64,000 nt of DNA from Paulinella micropora (lineage: Eukaryota > Cercozoa > Imbricatea > Euglyphida > Paulinellidae), in NCBI GenBank assembly GCA_019918135.1, contig WBZZ01002368.1, positions 277,663-341,662 of the forward strand, written 5' to 3'. The notes under the pieces are model-generated. The model ran no database searches. It had not been told where the DNA came from and saw only the letters and a list, made by a program, of their open reading frames with translations. Each line of letters begins with the position of its first letter. Position 1 is the first letter of the stretch. Shown here piece by piece: positions 32,978-44,249 of this stretch. The translations under genes and the position numbers were made by a program.

Positions 32978-33153
32978 GACTCTTTCCGCCTCACAAGAAC
33001 CTCGTGAGCGTATTCACATTGTAGATCTGTTGGCCCGTGCGCAGATAACTCAAGCGACCGCGACCTGGTCCAAGTTGAACCCTTCCGGGCCTTCTTTGCG
33101 TCTTCTTCAGCTGTGACCGAAGTCCCCTGGTGGTCAAGTCGGCGGTAGAAGTC

Positions 33154-34138
33154 ATGGCCTGCTCCTTGTCTTATAGCACCAGTGCTTCCTACAGTTCTGC
33201 TATCCGCAAGCTGCGTAAGTTCTGCCAGGCCTACTCTACGGAGCTCTGGAATCCTATTTGGTGGCAGCCGGATCCGGTGCTCATCGTCCTCTTTCTCATT
33301 TGGTTGAGCAAATTCATGTCGGTCTCAACTTGTAAGGTTTACATGTACGCGATCCGTGACTTTTGCCTCCGGCTGGGCTTGGAAGATCCCACAGACAATC
33401 ATTTCGTCGAGATGGCCTGGAGGGGCATCAAGCGCAGCAAGCGTACTAAATTGGACAATCGCCTCACTCTCGAGCTTCCGATGCTTGAAGCATGGCGAGC
33501 TACACCCTCAATGCAATCAAAAGCCGCAGCATCGCTAGGTCAACCCGTCACCTCTGGATCACAAGTCACGGTTGCCGTCTGGGGCTTCTTCGGTCTGTTC
33601 CGCGTGGGCGAACTCGTAGCGTCCGGATCGCTCGCCACTTGCTGCTTCCTCGTTAATTCTTTTGTACAGTTACGCTTGGTCGACGAGATGAGCCTCATTA
33701 TGGTTACCCTAGACGGAGCCAAGCAAGATCCATTCCGTCGAGGGTGCGAGGTCGGTCTCGGAGAACAAGCCAACCCGATCATCTGCCCGCATGCCTGGAT
33801 GAAGCACTTCGAGTCGAGTCGAGACGCCTTCAAGCTCCCTCTGGCTGGGAACTATCCCTACTTTCGCCTTGCTGATAACTCGCCGCTCGATCGTTCCACT
33901 TTCGTTAATACCGCGCGCGATCTTCTACAGAAGGCCGGAGTTGCAACAGGTGGTCGTTTCAACGGGATCTCTCTCTTCGTCGTGGCGGTGCTGCACGTCT
34001 CTTTTTGCTGGGCGTTTCGGATTCTACGATCATGCGCGCTGGGCGTTGGTCTTCGACTTGTTTGCGCCTCTACGTGGGCGCGAGGATGACTGAGTTGGTG
34101 GCCGAACAGAAGGCTATGGGGGGGTCAGGGAATCTCTA
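33154..34138 (+). pseudogene. DIRS tyrosine recombinase (YR)
   Basis: LSYSTSASYSSAIRKLRKFC is the N-terminal SAM-like region of DIRS recombinases. WGFFGLFRVGELVAS carries the first catalytic Arg. From about 33964 the reading shifts frame to SLRRGGAARLFLLGV...MRAGRWSSTCLRLYV, supplying the second Arg, the W/H-box and the nucleophilic Tyr, and ends at 34138. The residue at the HxxR His position is Leu, so even without the frameshift activity would be doubtful. The enzyme would integrate the circular DNA copy without target duplication. Confidence 0.8.
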
Positions 34139-34531
34139 AGGCTCAAATGGTGGAGGTGTTTGTTAATGTTGTTTTCAGTCCTCAAGTTTTTCGGTGCGGC
34201 TGTTCTGAGTTCTGAATAGTTCATCAGAGCCGCCAACTGTTAGTGATTTCGGAGTACTGAATATTTGAGCCTAGACCTTTCCCCCCTCCATCACACTCCG
34301 ACGAGTTCGGATGTCTGGGCCACTAAACTCGTTAAAGTTTCTTTGTTCTCATCCTCACTAAAAGCGGAACGCAACGATAACGGAACTTTAATTACTGGTT
34401 TGTTCCGGGCTTGGCCCGGAATCAGCCGTTAAAGTTCCGTTTGAGGCGTTTCGGTTTTTGCGCCAGTCCGGTCGGCGCGGCTTCACTCCGCCGGCGCGTG
34501 TTTCTTCCGGCGTCTGGTTAGGCCTAGGTTG

Positions 34532-34567
34532 GAAAGTTGGGAAGATCGTCAGATCTTCCCAACTTTC
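34532..34567. repeat. Perfect hairpin at the DIRS right end
   Basis: 16-base arms (gaaagttgggaagatc and complement) around a gtca loop. The left terminal copy at 26836-26860 lacks the second arm. Confidence 0.88.
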
Positions 34568-35498
34568 AAACTCCCGCCCACCCTTTCCTTTTTTGCCTTC
34601 TTTTTCTTTCCTTCTTCTCCCCCTTAGCTCGGTGGCGTTCTTCCCTCCTAGTGGCCTGCGTTCTTTTCTTGTTCTGTTTCCCCTTCGGACTGTTGGTGCT
34701 GCCTCTGGTAGTAGTCGCACTGAACGACTAGTCATTTGTTCGGCCTGCTAGGTGCCTCCCCGTGTCAATGTAGGTTCGTTCCGGTCCGCGGGATTGTTTT
34801 GTTACTCTAAGGTTAGTTTCACCGTCCGCTCTCCCATCCTCCACCCAGTATTGGATACCGGTTTTTGCCTCCCACTGTCCGTGGGATTATTTTAGTGTCA
34901 TTTACTGACATCCGGAACTCAATCTGCCGGAATTCCTCATAAGAAATAGTCCGTCAATTGTCTTTAATCAGACTTGCTTTTAGTCGTGTGTATTTCGGAT
35001 TCACGTCCGGAGCACTCCTCTCAGTTCGAATCACGGTTTTATTCATCAGCGAATATATTCAGTCATCGTCTTTCACGGTCTCAGCTGAGGTTGAAGGGGC
35101 CGTCGACCGATCGATACTAGTAATAGGAGGCAACAGTGAAGTCACCTTCCGTTCTGCGGGCGCTACCTTCTTATTTGCATGGGACACAAACCAGGGCATC
35201 CCACTCACTGAGGCTCTCACAGTCTCAAGGAAGCCAAACGCACGAGCACCTACCGACCTACGCCTACTGATCGGGCTAGTTGAGGGCGTAGTCACAGGAT
35301 TGCCATCCGTCCCGGTAGTCTCACCACTACCACCGGGGTCTGCCTTAGCACTAGGGTCGGGACCTATGGGAGATGGTATCCTTTCAGAGCTTGAACCTCG
35401 GCCCTGTATCTAGCCGGGGACTCTTCACCTTCACGCTCGTCTTCATAGTCTGATTCAGAGGAAGGGTCCGCATCGGACTGCAACTCCTGAGGCTCATC
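34568..35498. other. Interval between DIRS element and copia gag
   Basis: The first ~400 bases are probably DIRS 3' terminal sequence (two similar blocks, gtccgcgggattgttttg and gtccgtgggattattttag). 34958-35413 has long open frames on both strands but no recognised motif. The minus-strand reading may be decayed copia polyprotein. Confidence 0.35.
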
Positions 35499-36975
35499 TT
35501 ACACTTCCGCCAAGCCATCAGGTTGGTAGTCCTCCGGGCCGGGCCTCACCTTTACCCCTTGTACCTTCTCCCTTTTCGCTTTGAGTAAAGATTTCAGGTT
35601 TTGGCTCATGATACCACTACCAGCCTCGGCTGGCTCGGTCTTTGAATCAATCTCAACCTTCGGGGCGCGGACGCCCCGTTCACCCCTCAAGGTCTACACT
35701 TGCTCTCCCTACGTGATGCGGGCACCACCGGACGGGGAGGAGTACCCCTCGGCTCTTGTTCGCGTACCGGCACCGTCGCTACTTGTTGGGACACAACTCC
35801 CCTACATGTGCTTGGCTTGAGTACCAGCATGGGGTTCATGTAGGCGGTACACCTTCCGCCACGAGGGCACTCCGGACGCTTCACATGTTACGGGTTGACG
35901 ATTGACAATCCACTCGGTAAACTGCCTGGGGACACGGGGCTTAGCATAGTGGATGATGGGCAAGAGGGACCGGTTCCAAGGGATGCCACGCTTCGCCGCT
36001 TCGTGACGCACTATAGCCTCAACCATCAATTGATGACTCCCACTCTTGATCTGGGCTTCCAACCCCCTCTCTCCCATCTCGCACATGAGGATCCCGTCGC
36101 GCCATGTTTGAGGCCCACATGCATAAGGCATTGTCCTTCTCTTGCTTGGCCCGTTGGTATTGGTGCTCAACGCAATAGTTACTAATATCTATGAGGGTAG
36201 CTGCCTTAATCCGCATGCCATTGACTTTGGACTCAAGGTCCTTAAAGCTGGCTACGCACCGACGCTTTCCTTCTGCCACTCCGTGGCACCGACCCTCATT
36301 CATCTTATCAATGTCGGCGTCGGCCTCAAGCAGTATTTCAAGGCTGTTCTCGTCCTCCGGGGGTATGACCGGTGCGAGAAGGTTATCACCTCGGGGTTGG
36401 GCCATGAGGGCTTTGTCTTTCGATCCTCCAGTCAAGAACTTTACCATCTTGGCTAAGGCTAGCCCCGGCCTCTTCCTCGGAGTCTTCACTATCACTCCCC
36501 CCATCAGAGCCCTTGGCTGCCTCCCCCTTCTCTTTCCGGCCTTTGTCCTGACACTTGCTCAACTTGTGCTTCCCCCACACACCCGGCACTTCTTGGTGCA
36601 CTTACCGGCGATGTGTCCCCTTTCGAAACAATTGAAACACTTGGCACCCTTCAAGTTGCTCTTCTCATTCTTCTTGCTCTTGTCACCCTTAGGGGTGTTC
36701 GCCGGCTTGGTGGGGGTCTTCTTTGCTTTGGCCAGGTCGTGCTCGAACTTACACTTATCCGCCCACCTACACTCACCCTGCTTATCCCAAAGAAAGCACA
36801 CACCCCTCACCTTTCCTCCAACATGGAGGTAGCGACACGAGGCCCCGCGAGTGCATTTGCCCTCTTTGCTGAAGATCCAGCATTCGTCTTTGGGCTTTCC
36901 TTTCCCGGCCTTCCGGACCGCCAAACCTTTTTCAGTGGAACTAGTCACTTTGGCCCGGTCAAACTTTTTGTTCAA
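35499..36975 (-). pseudogene. copia gag-pol segment with zinc fingers
   Basis: It starts one frame back from the gag stop at 36972 (stop TGA overlaps TTG). It contains two CCCH fingers (CWIFSKEGKCTRGASCRYLH and CFLWDKQGECRWADKCKFEH), a CCHC knuckle (CFNCFERGHIAGKC) and a following C-x2-C. Beyond 36560 it passes through three frames of charged linker (DENSLEILLEADADID and so on) to 35499. No protease DTG/DSG, integrase or RT follows, so only the 5' half of the element is here. The CCCH-CCCH-CCHC order is shared with the gag at 40.6-41.0 kb and defines one copia lineage. Confidence 0.65.
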
Positions 36976-38120
36976 TCAAGGGCACGGTCCTGTACGAACT
37001 TCCACCAGGTGGCGAAGTCCCACTTAAACTGCTTCCGGTTCAGTTCTGCCATCTCTACCCATACCTGCCAGGCTTTCTTCACTCTAGAGTCAGATTGTTT
37101 TGGACCCACTAAAGCGTCCTTCACTATCTGTTGCAGCCGATTGTCGGTTGGAGCTTGGCCGTAGTCTTCCAACCAGTCTCGCCTAGTGTTCAGGTCAACA
37201 CACTGTCCGACGTACTGCTGCTTACTAGTAAAGAGGAAGTCATTCAGCTCCTTCACCTTATCCTGAACGTCAGCTGAGTCGGCCTTCTTATACCGGGTTA
37301 GCAATCTATCCCATAGAGCCTTGGGGTTTTGATCAAAGGTCATACGTTTCGGGTCAGCTAAGTCACGCACTAGGCTCTTTGCCTCACCACCGAGCATATC
37401 GTAAATGATATTGAACATTCTTTCGTTTTGTTTGCTCATCTCAGCAACTATACTAGCGTCATAGGCCATCACTTGTCGTGTCAGTGCTCCAGCACGATCA
37501 GGACCCCCTAGTGGGGTTCTGACCTTAGAGGGGGCCGTCTGTCCTCGGGAGGCCCCACTCTTGCTGTCGCCCTCTAAGTCTGAGCCCTTGCCAGTTGACA
37601 GCCTAGGTTTGTCAGTGCTAGAATACCCACTAGAATAGAGGTCAGGAGTGACACGTTCTTCATCTACCTCTTCCTTTCTACCGTCAGGCTCAGTGGCTCT
37701 CTCCTCCTTCGGACTGCCAAACACCGGTTTGTAAAGCTTGATTGGGATTTTCTGTCCTTCACCTACCCCTAACGCCTTATCTAAGCTTTGAACAGACGCT
37801 TTGGTTTTGGGCATGGGCCACAGGCAAGTAGGACCCTTGGTCTTGTCCTCAAAGTACTCAGTCACCACGTTATCGTCTAAGTCTGCCCAATCGTTCAACT
37901 CAGCTACTTCTTCCCAAGCTAGGATGAAAGCAGGCACCTCCCTACCCTTAAGCTGTATTCCTAGTAAGCTTTCACAGTGGACGTATTGCTTATGAGCTGT
38001 ACCCTTTAGTACTTCCTTAGGCGCCTTAGCATGGCAGCTTTGAACTACCTGTCTATGCAGCAGGACCCATGCTTCCTTGCCAGTGAATGTGATCTTATCG
38101 TCTGTCTTACTAGCAGCCAT
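36972..38120 (-). CDS. Ty1/copia Gag N-terminal ORF
   Basis: 382 codons from ATG 38120 (MAASKTDDKITFTGKEAWVL), uninterrupted. It has an N-terminal α-rich part, a Ser/Lys/Glu-rich linker (about residues 130-200), and a capsid-like half containing ALWDRLLTRYKKADSADVQD and WDFATWWKFVQDRA. The same second-half pattern (NLHIVWARLTKRFGTVSEED; SFEEWWEELEEKALE) occurs in the + strand gag at 40.2-40.6 kb, so they are relatives. It is the best preserved gag ORF in the window. Its leader lies at 38121-39046. Confidence 0.7.
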   Translation of the reverse strand: MAASKTDDKITFTGKEAWVLLHRQVVQSCHAKAPKEVLKGTAHKQYVHCESLLGIQLKGREVPAFILAWEEVAELNDWADLDDNVVTEYFEDKTKGPTCLWPMPKTKASVQSLDKALGVGEGQKIPIKLYKPVFGSPKEERATEPDGRKEEVDEERVTPDLYSSGYSSTDKPRLSTGKGSDLEGDSKSGASRGQTAPSKVRTPLGGPDRAGALTRQVMAYDASIVAEMSKQNERMFNIIYDMLGGEAKSLVRDLADPKRMTFDQNPKALWDRLLTRYKKADSADVQDKVKELNDFLFTSKQQYVGQCVDLNTRRDWLEDYGQAPTDNRLQQIVKDALVGPKQSDSRVKKAWQVWVEMAELNRKQFKWDFATWWKFVQDRALD

Positions 38121-39046
38121 TTCTAACTACCGTCGGTCTCGATCAGACACACACTCACCTTACACACTCACACACACAGCACACAGCTATGCTCTCTACT
38201 TGTAAAATAGAGATAGAGTCACACCTTGCTCACGCTGTTCTGATGGCACAGACACAGGCAAGCAACCACACACACGCCCACACAGAGAGGACACTACAGA
38301 GGACACCAGCAGACTCACACACACACTACACAGTATAGTGCTTTACTCTGCCACACCTCCCTTTACGCTCTTTCTTCACCTACGTGTGCTACCACTGATT
38401 ATATTGCTCAGACTACACACAGGCTACCTCAGCTACCACCTACGACAGCCTTCCGCCTACTAGGAGTCCTATCTGCAAAGTCAGTTCTTCAACCCACTAA
38501 GGTTTGTAGTTGTTTACGTACAACCACCTAAACAGTCACTTTTCGCTCCTCACCTAGTGTCCAATGCACGGTTCTACAGAGCACACAACCTCGCCACACC
38601 TCTCTCTCACTCCTAACTGCGTCACAACAATGAACACAAGTAGTATGTGTGATGATGCAACTCTAGTTCAAAGAGAGCTGTGCAATCCAAACTGTTGTGC
38701 CCGTGGGTCCTTCTGCACAAGGAAAACCACGTTCAACACAACCACGGTCACATAACAAATGGACACCTTTCGCATTGCACTCCCCCCACAGCCCACAGTA
38801 ACCTAACAGTCTCAGTTTAATGAGCTGAGCTACAGTCAGTCTTGTCCTGCTGTCTCCCCACCTTGCCCTCCTGGGCTACACACACGAAGAGCAGAGCGTG
38901 GGTAGTGTCTACAGTGATCAGCTGTAGCCATACAAATTTGAAATGCACGCTTTCCTGATGGGGGTCACTTAAGGTAGACCCTAACACCCCTTGAATGAAG
39001 GTCTTTTTCTGCGATCCGTTAGTGCAAAAACGCTCCAAGGCTCATA
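38121..39046 (-). other. copia leader (untranslated) upstream of the Gag ORF
   Basis: The outer part (38880-39046) matches the leader at 6210-6380. The inner part is rich in CACA repeats and shows no gene. The expected 5' LTR on its right is missing: a + strand LTR starts at 39050 instead, so a rearrangement or nested insertion occurred at 39047-39050. Confidence 0.6.
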
Positions 39047-39049
39047 CAA

Positions 39050-39241
39050 TGGACAATTTATTAACTAATAATAGTATTTAGTCATACCGGCCCACCCCAA
39101 GGACAATTACCTATTTTACCTATATCATTCTATGTGTAATGGTGAATTCAAAGCTTTGGCGGTCTGGAGTTGTGGCACTTAGTGACGTGTCAGGAATTAT
39201 TCAAATCTCTAAGTAAAGTAAAATAAGAGCCCTCTCGTCTA
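39050..39241 (+). repeat. copia LTR
   Basis: Starts TGGACAATTTATTAAC and ends before gtggattatgagccttgg, a primer-binding-like stretch similar to the one after 6207. It matches the inverse copy at 11150-11338. Confidence 0.68.
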
Positions 39242-41040
39242 GTGGATTATGAGCCTTGGCAGCGCTTAATGAATCTGGCACTGCAAGCAAGGAAGGAGGA
39301 GACCATCGCCGACTGGGAGGCGACTGTCGTCAAGAGGGTTGGTGTCATTCCTGTAATTGACACATTAAAAGGGAAGCTTTCGCACTGAGACCCTTTGGCT
39401 CAGTTTTGAACGCATTGTACCTGTCTCCGTGGGTAGGTGACCGGCTTTGGGAGGAAAGAGGACAGCACACCATCGGGTCTGCTATCAACTGCTACTAAAA
39501 CAAGCTCAAGGACAACAAGACAGTAAGACCTCCTAATGAGTTATAGCACTCTTAGAGGCACAGGAAAAACAGTGTAAAAAGAAATGACTGCAAAAGATCA
39601 ATATGATGGGAGAACCCCATTCAAGACATTTCAACGAGAGACGGTTTGAGCCCTAGGGGCAAAAGGACTCAAGGGGGCACTAAAGACCCCAGAAGAACAC
39701 GTTAGGTTAGTGTATGAGAATAATGTGAGTGCTCTACACAGCAAAGGTAAGAAAGTCCCCAACTACATGTGGAGGTGGGGAGAGAGAGCAGGAAAGCAAT
39801 CAGCAAGAGGGAGAGGAAAGATAGGGTTGAGAGAGGAGGAAGAGGAAGCTGAGTTAGACTCAGAGTCGGAGACAGACAAGGAAAACCTTACCTCTTATTT
39901 CACTGAGACAGAAAGGCAGCCTACTTTAGGGGGAGATAGTGGTAAGAGTGAGCAAAAGGGAGGACAAGAGCAGGTGGAGGAGAGGGGGAGAGTGAGTAGT
40001 CAACTTTCACCTACTTATTCCACACCAGCAACGACAACAATCAAGACGAAGAGCAAGGAGCAAGTAGAGGAAAAAGAGAAGGAAGACAGAATGATAGTAG
40101 CATATGAGGAGAGTTTGGAGCATGAGATGAAAAGGCAGAGAGAGGAAGCTTTTTTGTGTGGCGGATTTGGTGAGAGACACCTCACCAGACTTTGGTCAGA
40201 ACTTGCACATTGTGTGGGCAAGACTAACCAAAAGGTTTGGTACGGTGAGTGAGGAAGATGTGCAAGACAAAATAAATGCGATGAATTCATGGACATTTGA
40301 TGAGGGGTGTGATTATGCTCCGCAGTTTGATGCGTTTGTTGCGTGAGATGAAGAGCTAAAGGCAATAGGCCATAAAACACTCACAAGAACAATGGAAACA
40401 ATAATCACCAATGCCCTACAAAACCCTGAGTATGCGTCAGAGGGGGTGAGGAAGTTTTGGGGAGGATGGATGAGCACGCTGAAGATGAATAAGAAGCAGC
40501 ATGCATGGTCTTTTGAGGAATGGTGGGAGGAGTTGGAAGAAAAAGCGTTGGAAATAGACAGAAACAAAGAAAAAGAGGAGAAGATGAAGAAAGAAAAAGC
40601 ACACGCAGGGAAAGATGCCAACAAAAGGGAGGAAGGGCAGAGAGGTGTTTGTTTTTGGTTTCACAAAGAGAGTGGATACAAGTGGGGGGATGAGTGTCGT
40701 TTTGCTCGTACAGAGGGGTCAGTCACTATGCGTAGTGCCTGGGGTGTGCTACATGCTTGAACAGTCAGGCAGCTGTGATAGATCTAACTGTAGGTATAAA
40801 CACACCACCACTAACAAGAAAGGGGGAGGGAAAGAAACAGGAACGAGAAAGAAGACGTTGAGGAAAGGAGACATGAAATGTTTCAACTGTAACATGGAGG
40901 GGCATGTGTTCTCAGCATGTGAGAAGGAGTGTAGGATGTGTGGGGGTAAGCATAGAGTACATGATTGTGAAGAGATGAAGAAGGTGAGAGAAGAGCCAGG
41001 TGAGAAGGAAGAACCGAGAGAGAAGCACTATAGTATAATA
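39242..41040 (+). pseudogene. Ty1/copia gag, second family member
   Basis: Leader and decayed N-terminus to 39700, then frames at 39710-40252, 40158-40346, 40392-40760 and 40615-41058. Visible parts: a Glu-rich linker; NLHIVWARLTKRFGTVSEED; ITNALQNPEYASEGVRKFWG; a CCCH finger CFWFHKESGYKWGDECRFA; a second, CYMLEQSGSCDRSNCRYKH; a CCHC knuckle CFNCNMEGHVFSAC; and CRMCGGKHRVHDC. Four frameshifts or stops. The 3' part is nearly identical to 13268-13600. Confidence 0.72.
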
Positions 41041-41489
41041 TCCGGTTGCTATTACTAAGTTGGCAGAGGCCGGTTAGAGCCGGAAGACTTCAGTAGATCG
41101 CAGTTGATCAGATTGTGAGGTTTTATTGAGTAACAGTTTTTACCGCCAAACAGAGCACTGGTTTAGTAAAGCGCATGGCTGGCTGACTTGAGTAATTTTA
41201 CTGTTGCACCCAATCATTAATTCTTATTGTCCAGACCAGACTAACTTGGTAATCTATGTCAGTCCTAACGAAAGTAATTACAAGCGTAACTGCCGTCAGA
41301 AATGATTCTAACAGCTATCTTGTTGTAAAGCTCACCCTAATTTCAGAGTAGTGATTTCCTTGAACTGAGTCTGGCGTTACCATACGTACTACTAATTGTC
41401 TTATTTTGCCACATTGCCTGATAGACTGTCAGCCCCTTTCATGAATAGAGAAGGGCTTTCAAACCGCTTGCATTGAATATCATCACGGT
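41041..41489. other. Non-coding interval, probable 3' end of minus-strand copia element
   Basis: No gene or clear repeat. It lies where the 3' UTR and LTR of the minus-strand pol fragment would be expected. LTR ends could not be fixed. Confidence 0.35.
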
Positions 41490-43123
41490 TCTGCTCTGAA
41501 GGTACCCTTCATAGTGACCTCCCCCTTCCTAATCGCCTCCGTGATGTGGTTGTGACGCAGCGCGATGTGCCGGAGCTTCTTCCCAAACACTGAGTTGGGC
41601 GTACAGACTGTGGCCTGGTTGTCCACATTCATCTTTGGCGTTGCCATCAGCTCACCTTTCAAAGGGTTGCCATCAGATCAGGGGAGCGACTTGATCACAT
41701 TGCGCACTGACTCCACGTCATGGAGTACCTCTGATGCTGCGTAGGTCTTGCTCTCCTGCATCCCCGTCGCCAGATGCTTCTGGGTGGTAGCCCGCACCGT
41801 GACCGGTCCACCGGCCAAGAACACCACTCCACCCGTCCGGGAGTACATCTTGCTGCCATTGCCCAGCGACGAATCGGAGTCGGCTTCCAACGTTCGATTG
41901 CCACTGGACGAGAACTTCACTCCCCTATCCTTAACATACATGAAGTAGCGCAGCAGCTGCTCAGCTGCCCTGTAATCGAACTTGTCACGGTCCGACTGGT
42001 ACTCCGCGATTACGCGTAGGGCATGACCGACTTCGGAACGCTGGCCTTCAGCCATATATAGCTTCCAACAATCTCCTGCGGCGAGTACGCAAGCATGGCC
42101 AGCTCCATTTTGGACCCCGCCGGGAGCCAAGGGGTCTTGGCTGGCATCCACTGACGTCCCTCTTAAATCGCACCAACAACGTTGCGATGTACTCCCTCTG
42201 TCGGATTGTCATGGTAGATTCTCCCCCAACACGCCTAATCTCACTCTAGGGAAAGATATTTGCTTCACCTTCCCCAAATCCTTTACGTTTCCCCATGCGC
42301 TGTTGAGCTTCTCAACGTACTCCCGACTGCTCGCCTCAGATGCAGCAACATGCACGTTGTCATCGACGTGGTAGGTCAATATCTCCTTCTTTTTCGTCTG
42401 CTCATCGATCCGCCCAAAAAACACCGGCTCGATGACGCTCTGGGCAAAGCCCATCTTCTTTTGCGTTGGTACCACCCTGTCGTTCCAGTAGATATGTCCG
42501 GACTGCTTCAGTCCGTTGACACCCCCCAACGCTTGCCATACGACGTTAGGGGGCGTGTAGCCCGTCGGAGGCTTAGGCCACACCGAAACATGCAGCTTGA
42601 CCTGAGGGAAAGCACTTTCCTCATCCATTCCGTAAACTTTCATGTCCTGTAGGACAGCCAGGGCACATGTCAACCAGACTATCTCCACCTGCACGTGGGG
42701 AGATCCGCCTTGTCATATTGCCAAGATGGTTGTCTGAACCCCAATCCTGCAATACGCGACTTGGTATCAACAGCTGGCCCGTCCACCGTCTCCCTCTTTT
42801 CGAAGTAGACGAATCTTGTTGGAACCAACGGCTCGCCAGGGGGCTTTTCCGACACATGACGTTCGACGATTGCTCCTAGCTTGAGGTGCTTGTCTATATC
42901 GGTAAAACGCGATGCGTTGAACCTCCCCGACGCTGTTGCTACGCGATGAGGAACCGGCACTGAGACTAGGGTCCAGAGCTAAAGTTAGAGGGTTTCGTTG
43001 GCAAACGACCCCTCTTCCCTTCGACGATGTTCGACTCATCGACCGGTGCACCTGTCCACGCCACTGGTACCCCTCTCGCATCCCTGCGTCCCTCCGATCG
43101 CCCCATACGTCTCTCCAAAGCAA
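41490..43123 (-). pseudogene. Ty1/copia reverse transcriptase and RNase H
   Basis: On the minus strand, 42960-42679 reads FVYFEKRETVDGP and SRIAGLGFRQ (the KARLVAKGF.Q motif). 42694-42209 has KVYGMDEESAFPQVKL (first catalytic Asp region), GLKQSGHIYWNDR and the active-site box YHVDDNVHVA. 42151-41678 has FDYRAAEQLLRYF, SSLGNGSKMYSRTGG and ESKTYAASEVLHD (RNase H). A last frame to about 41490 gives VDNQATVCTPN and LRHIALRHNHI. At least three frameshifts. Integrase is absent, and its right edge abuts virus segment B at about 43250. Confidence 0.78.
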
Positions 43124-43249
43124 AACGAGGCGAACGGGCTACATCTGAGGCACGAGCTTCACGTTGTGGCTCCCTTCGACCAACAGCATCACTCCCAGCA
43201 TCCTTTTCTTCATAAGTGACAAGAGTGACGACACCACAATCATCCTCTC

Positions 43250-43735
43250 GTTAATCAGGTAGATGTAGAGACAGGCGATTTACTGGGAGATTGGACTGAT
43301 GAGTTAAAAGGAGCGAAAATAAAAACCTTTGTTGGAGGCGGGCCGAAGTGTTATGGATACTTATTAGATATTGGTAAAGCCAGTATGAAAGTAAAAGGAT
43401 TCAGTATGAACTATGAAACTAAAAAAGCATTGAATTTACCAAATATGTTAAGTGGAATAAGTTGCGGGCTAGGTATTACGAACACTGAATTATTTGAGAA
43501 TGGTAAAAATGAACTGGCTGAATTGTTTGAGACTGATGAAGAATTACGGATTGCTAAGCGAATTGAGAAGTCTGGAAAAGTAGTTATAATAGAAAACAAC
43601 AAGATAACACGAGACAAACAAAAGAAAAAAATAATAAGCGAATACTTAGAAAAGATATTTAGTTTTACATATACGAAAAGACAGGTTATCGGAATTGTAG
43701 AGAATGCGATTGAAACTAGACCTTTTGGATATTAA
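43250..43735 (+). pseudogene. Protein-primed DNA polymerase B, C-terminal fragment (segment B)
   Basis: About 160 codons in one frame: TGDLLGDWTDEL, TFVGGGPKCYGYLLD, MKVKGFSMNYETKKALN and a basic end with RDKQKKKIISEYLEKIFSFT. The T-G-x-L-L-G-x-W-T-D-E-L...GGPK-x-Y-x-Y...K-x-K-G-F order is the thumb/C-terminal signature of the pPolB of Polintons, adintoviruses and Polinton-like viruses. The catalytic domains are missing. The fragment begins abruptly at the junction with copia DNA. The homologous piece at 47876-48345 is about two-thirds identical by eye. Confidence 0.85.
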
Positions 43736-43795
43736 AAAATAAAATATTAAATAATTAATTTTTTCCATAAATTTTTTACTAGTCTATATAGACCA

Positions 43796-44083
43796 ATGAC
43801 CACCCTCACCAGACTATCTGAAAAGTTTGGACGACTTTCAATTGAGAAGAATAAGGAATTCTTTTCAGTCAGAGATGTCCAACAGATGATTGATGAAGAA
43901 ATTAAGGCGATTGAAAAAAGTAGAGAAGGAAAGCCAACCGATGTTTTCCCATTTGGTAAGTATCGCGGGAAGAAGGTTTCTGTTATTGCTACCATTGACA
44001 AACCATATCTTGAATGGGTTATGAAACAGCCATGGTTTGATAAATTTACAGACATTAAAAATGAAGTAAAAAAATATATTTGA
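43796..44083 (+). CDS. DUF3820-like protein (segment B)
   Basis: 95 codons, intact from ATG to stop. It has an N-terminal helix (TTLTRLSEKFGRLSIEKN), then FPFGKYRGKKVSVIATID, KPYLEWVMKQPWFDKFTDIK. The F-G-K-[Y/H]-[R/K]-G-K...I...D..YL.W motif is that of DUF3820 and of the small C-terminal module of some exonucleases, often found in phage and large-DNA-virus genomes. Role unknown, possibly DNA binding or nuclease-associated. It follows the polymerase by 60 bases, and its counterpart is at 47494-47811. Confidence 0.75.
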   Translation: MTTLTRLSEKFGRLSIEKNKEFFSVRDVQQMIDEEIKAIEKSREGKPTDVFPFGKYRGKKVSVIATIDKPYLEWVMKQPWFDKFTDIKNEVKKYI

Positions 44084-44249
44084 TATTTTGTTCTGACTTC
44101 GTCATCACAAAACATCGTTTTCTTTTAATTATTTTTTCTTTAAATTTTTTTCCGATGTTTTAGAATATAAACGAAGTGTTATAGCAAAATTCGCGGGCGA
44201 ATTTTTTATAAGCGAGAGTGCGTAGCACGAAGCGCAATTCTAAAATATC

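Larger units (their letters stand above)
26686..34560 (+). mobile_element. DIRS-type tyrosine-recombinase retrotransposon
   Basis: It is bounded by direct copies of a ~165-bp sequence at 26686-26856 and 34392-34545 (shared: actggtttgttccgggct, cgtttgaggcgtttcggttt, ttcttccggcgtctggttag). Between them, in order and on one strand, are a gag-like protein, a CCCH/zinc motif ORF, reverse transcriptase, RNase H and a tyrosine recombinase. There is no integrase and there are no normal LTRs. Direct terminal copies rather than inverted ones recall the split repeats of the PAT/Ngaro subgroups. The right terminus also holds a perfect hairpin (34532-34567, 16-base arms, 4-base loop) missing from the left. 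A LINE copy interrupts the gag region at about 28320-29610. Numerous frameshifts show it is inactive. Confidence 0.78.

Noticed and set aside
34958-35413. 151-codon plus-strand ORF
   Set aside because: No recognisable motif. The minus strand is open too and adjoins copia polyprotein remnants, so coding on the plus strand cannot be supported.
36960-36990. Programmed -1 frameshift between gag and the zinc-finger frame
   Set aside because: The overlap (GATTGA) lacks a slippery heptamer, and the downstream frames are broken again several times, so simple mutation is likelier.
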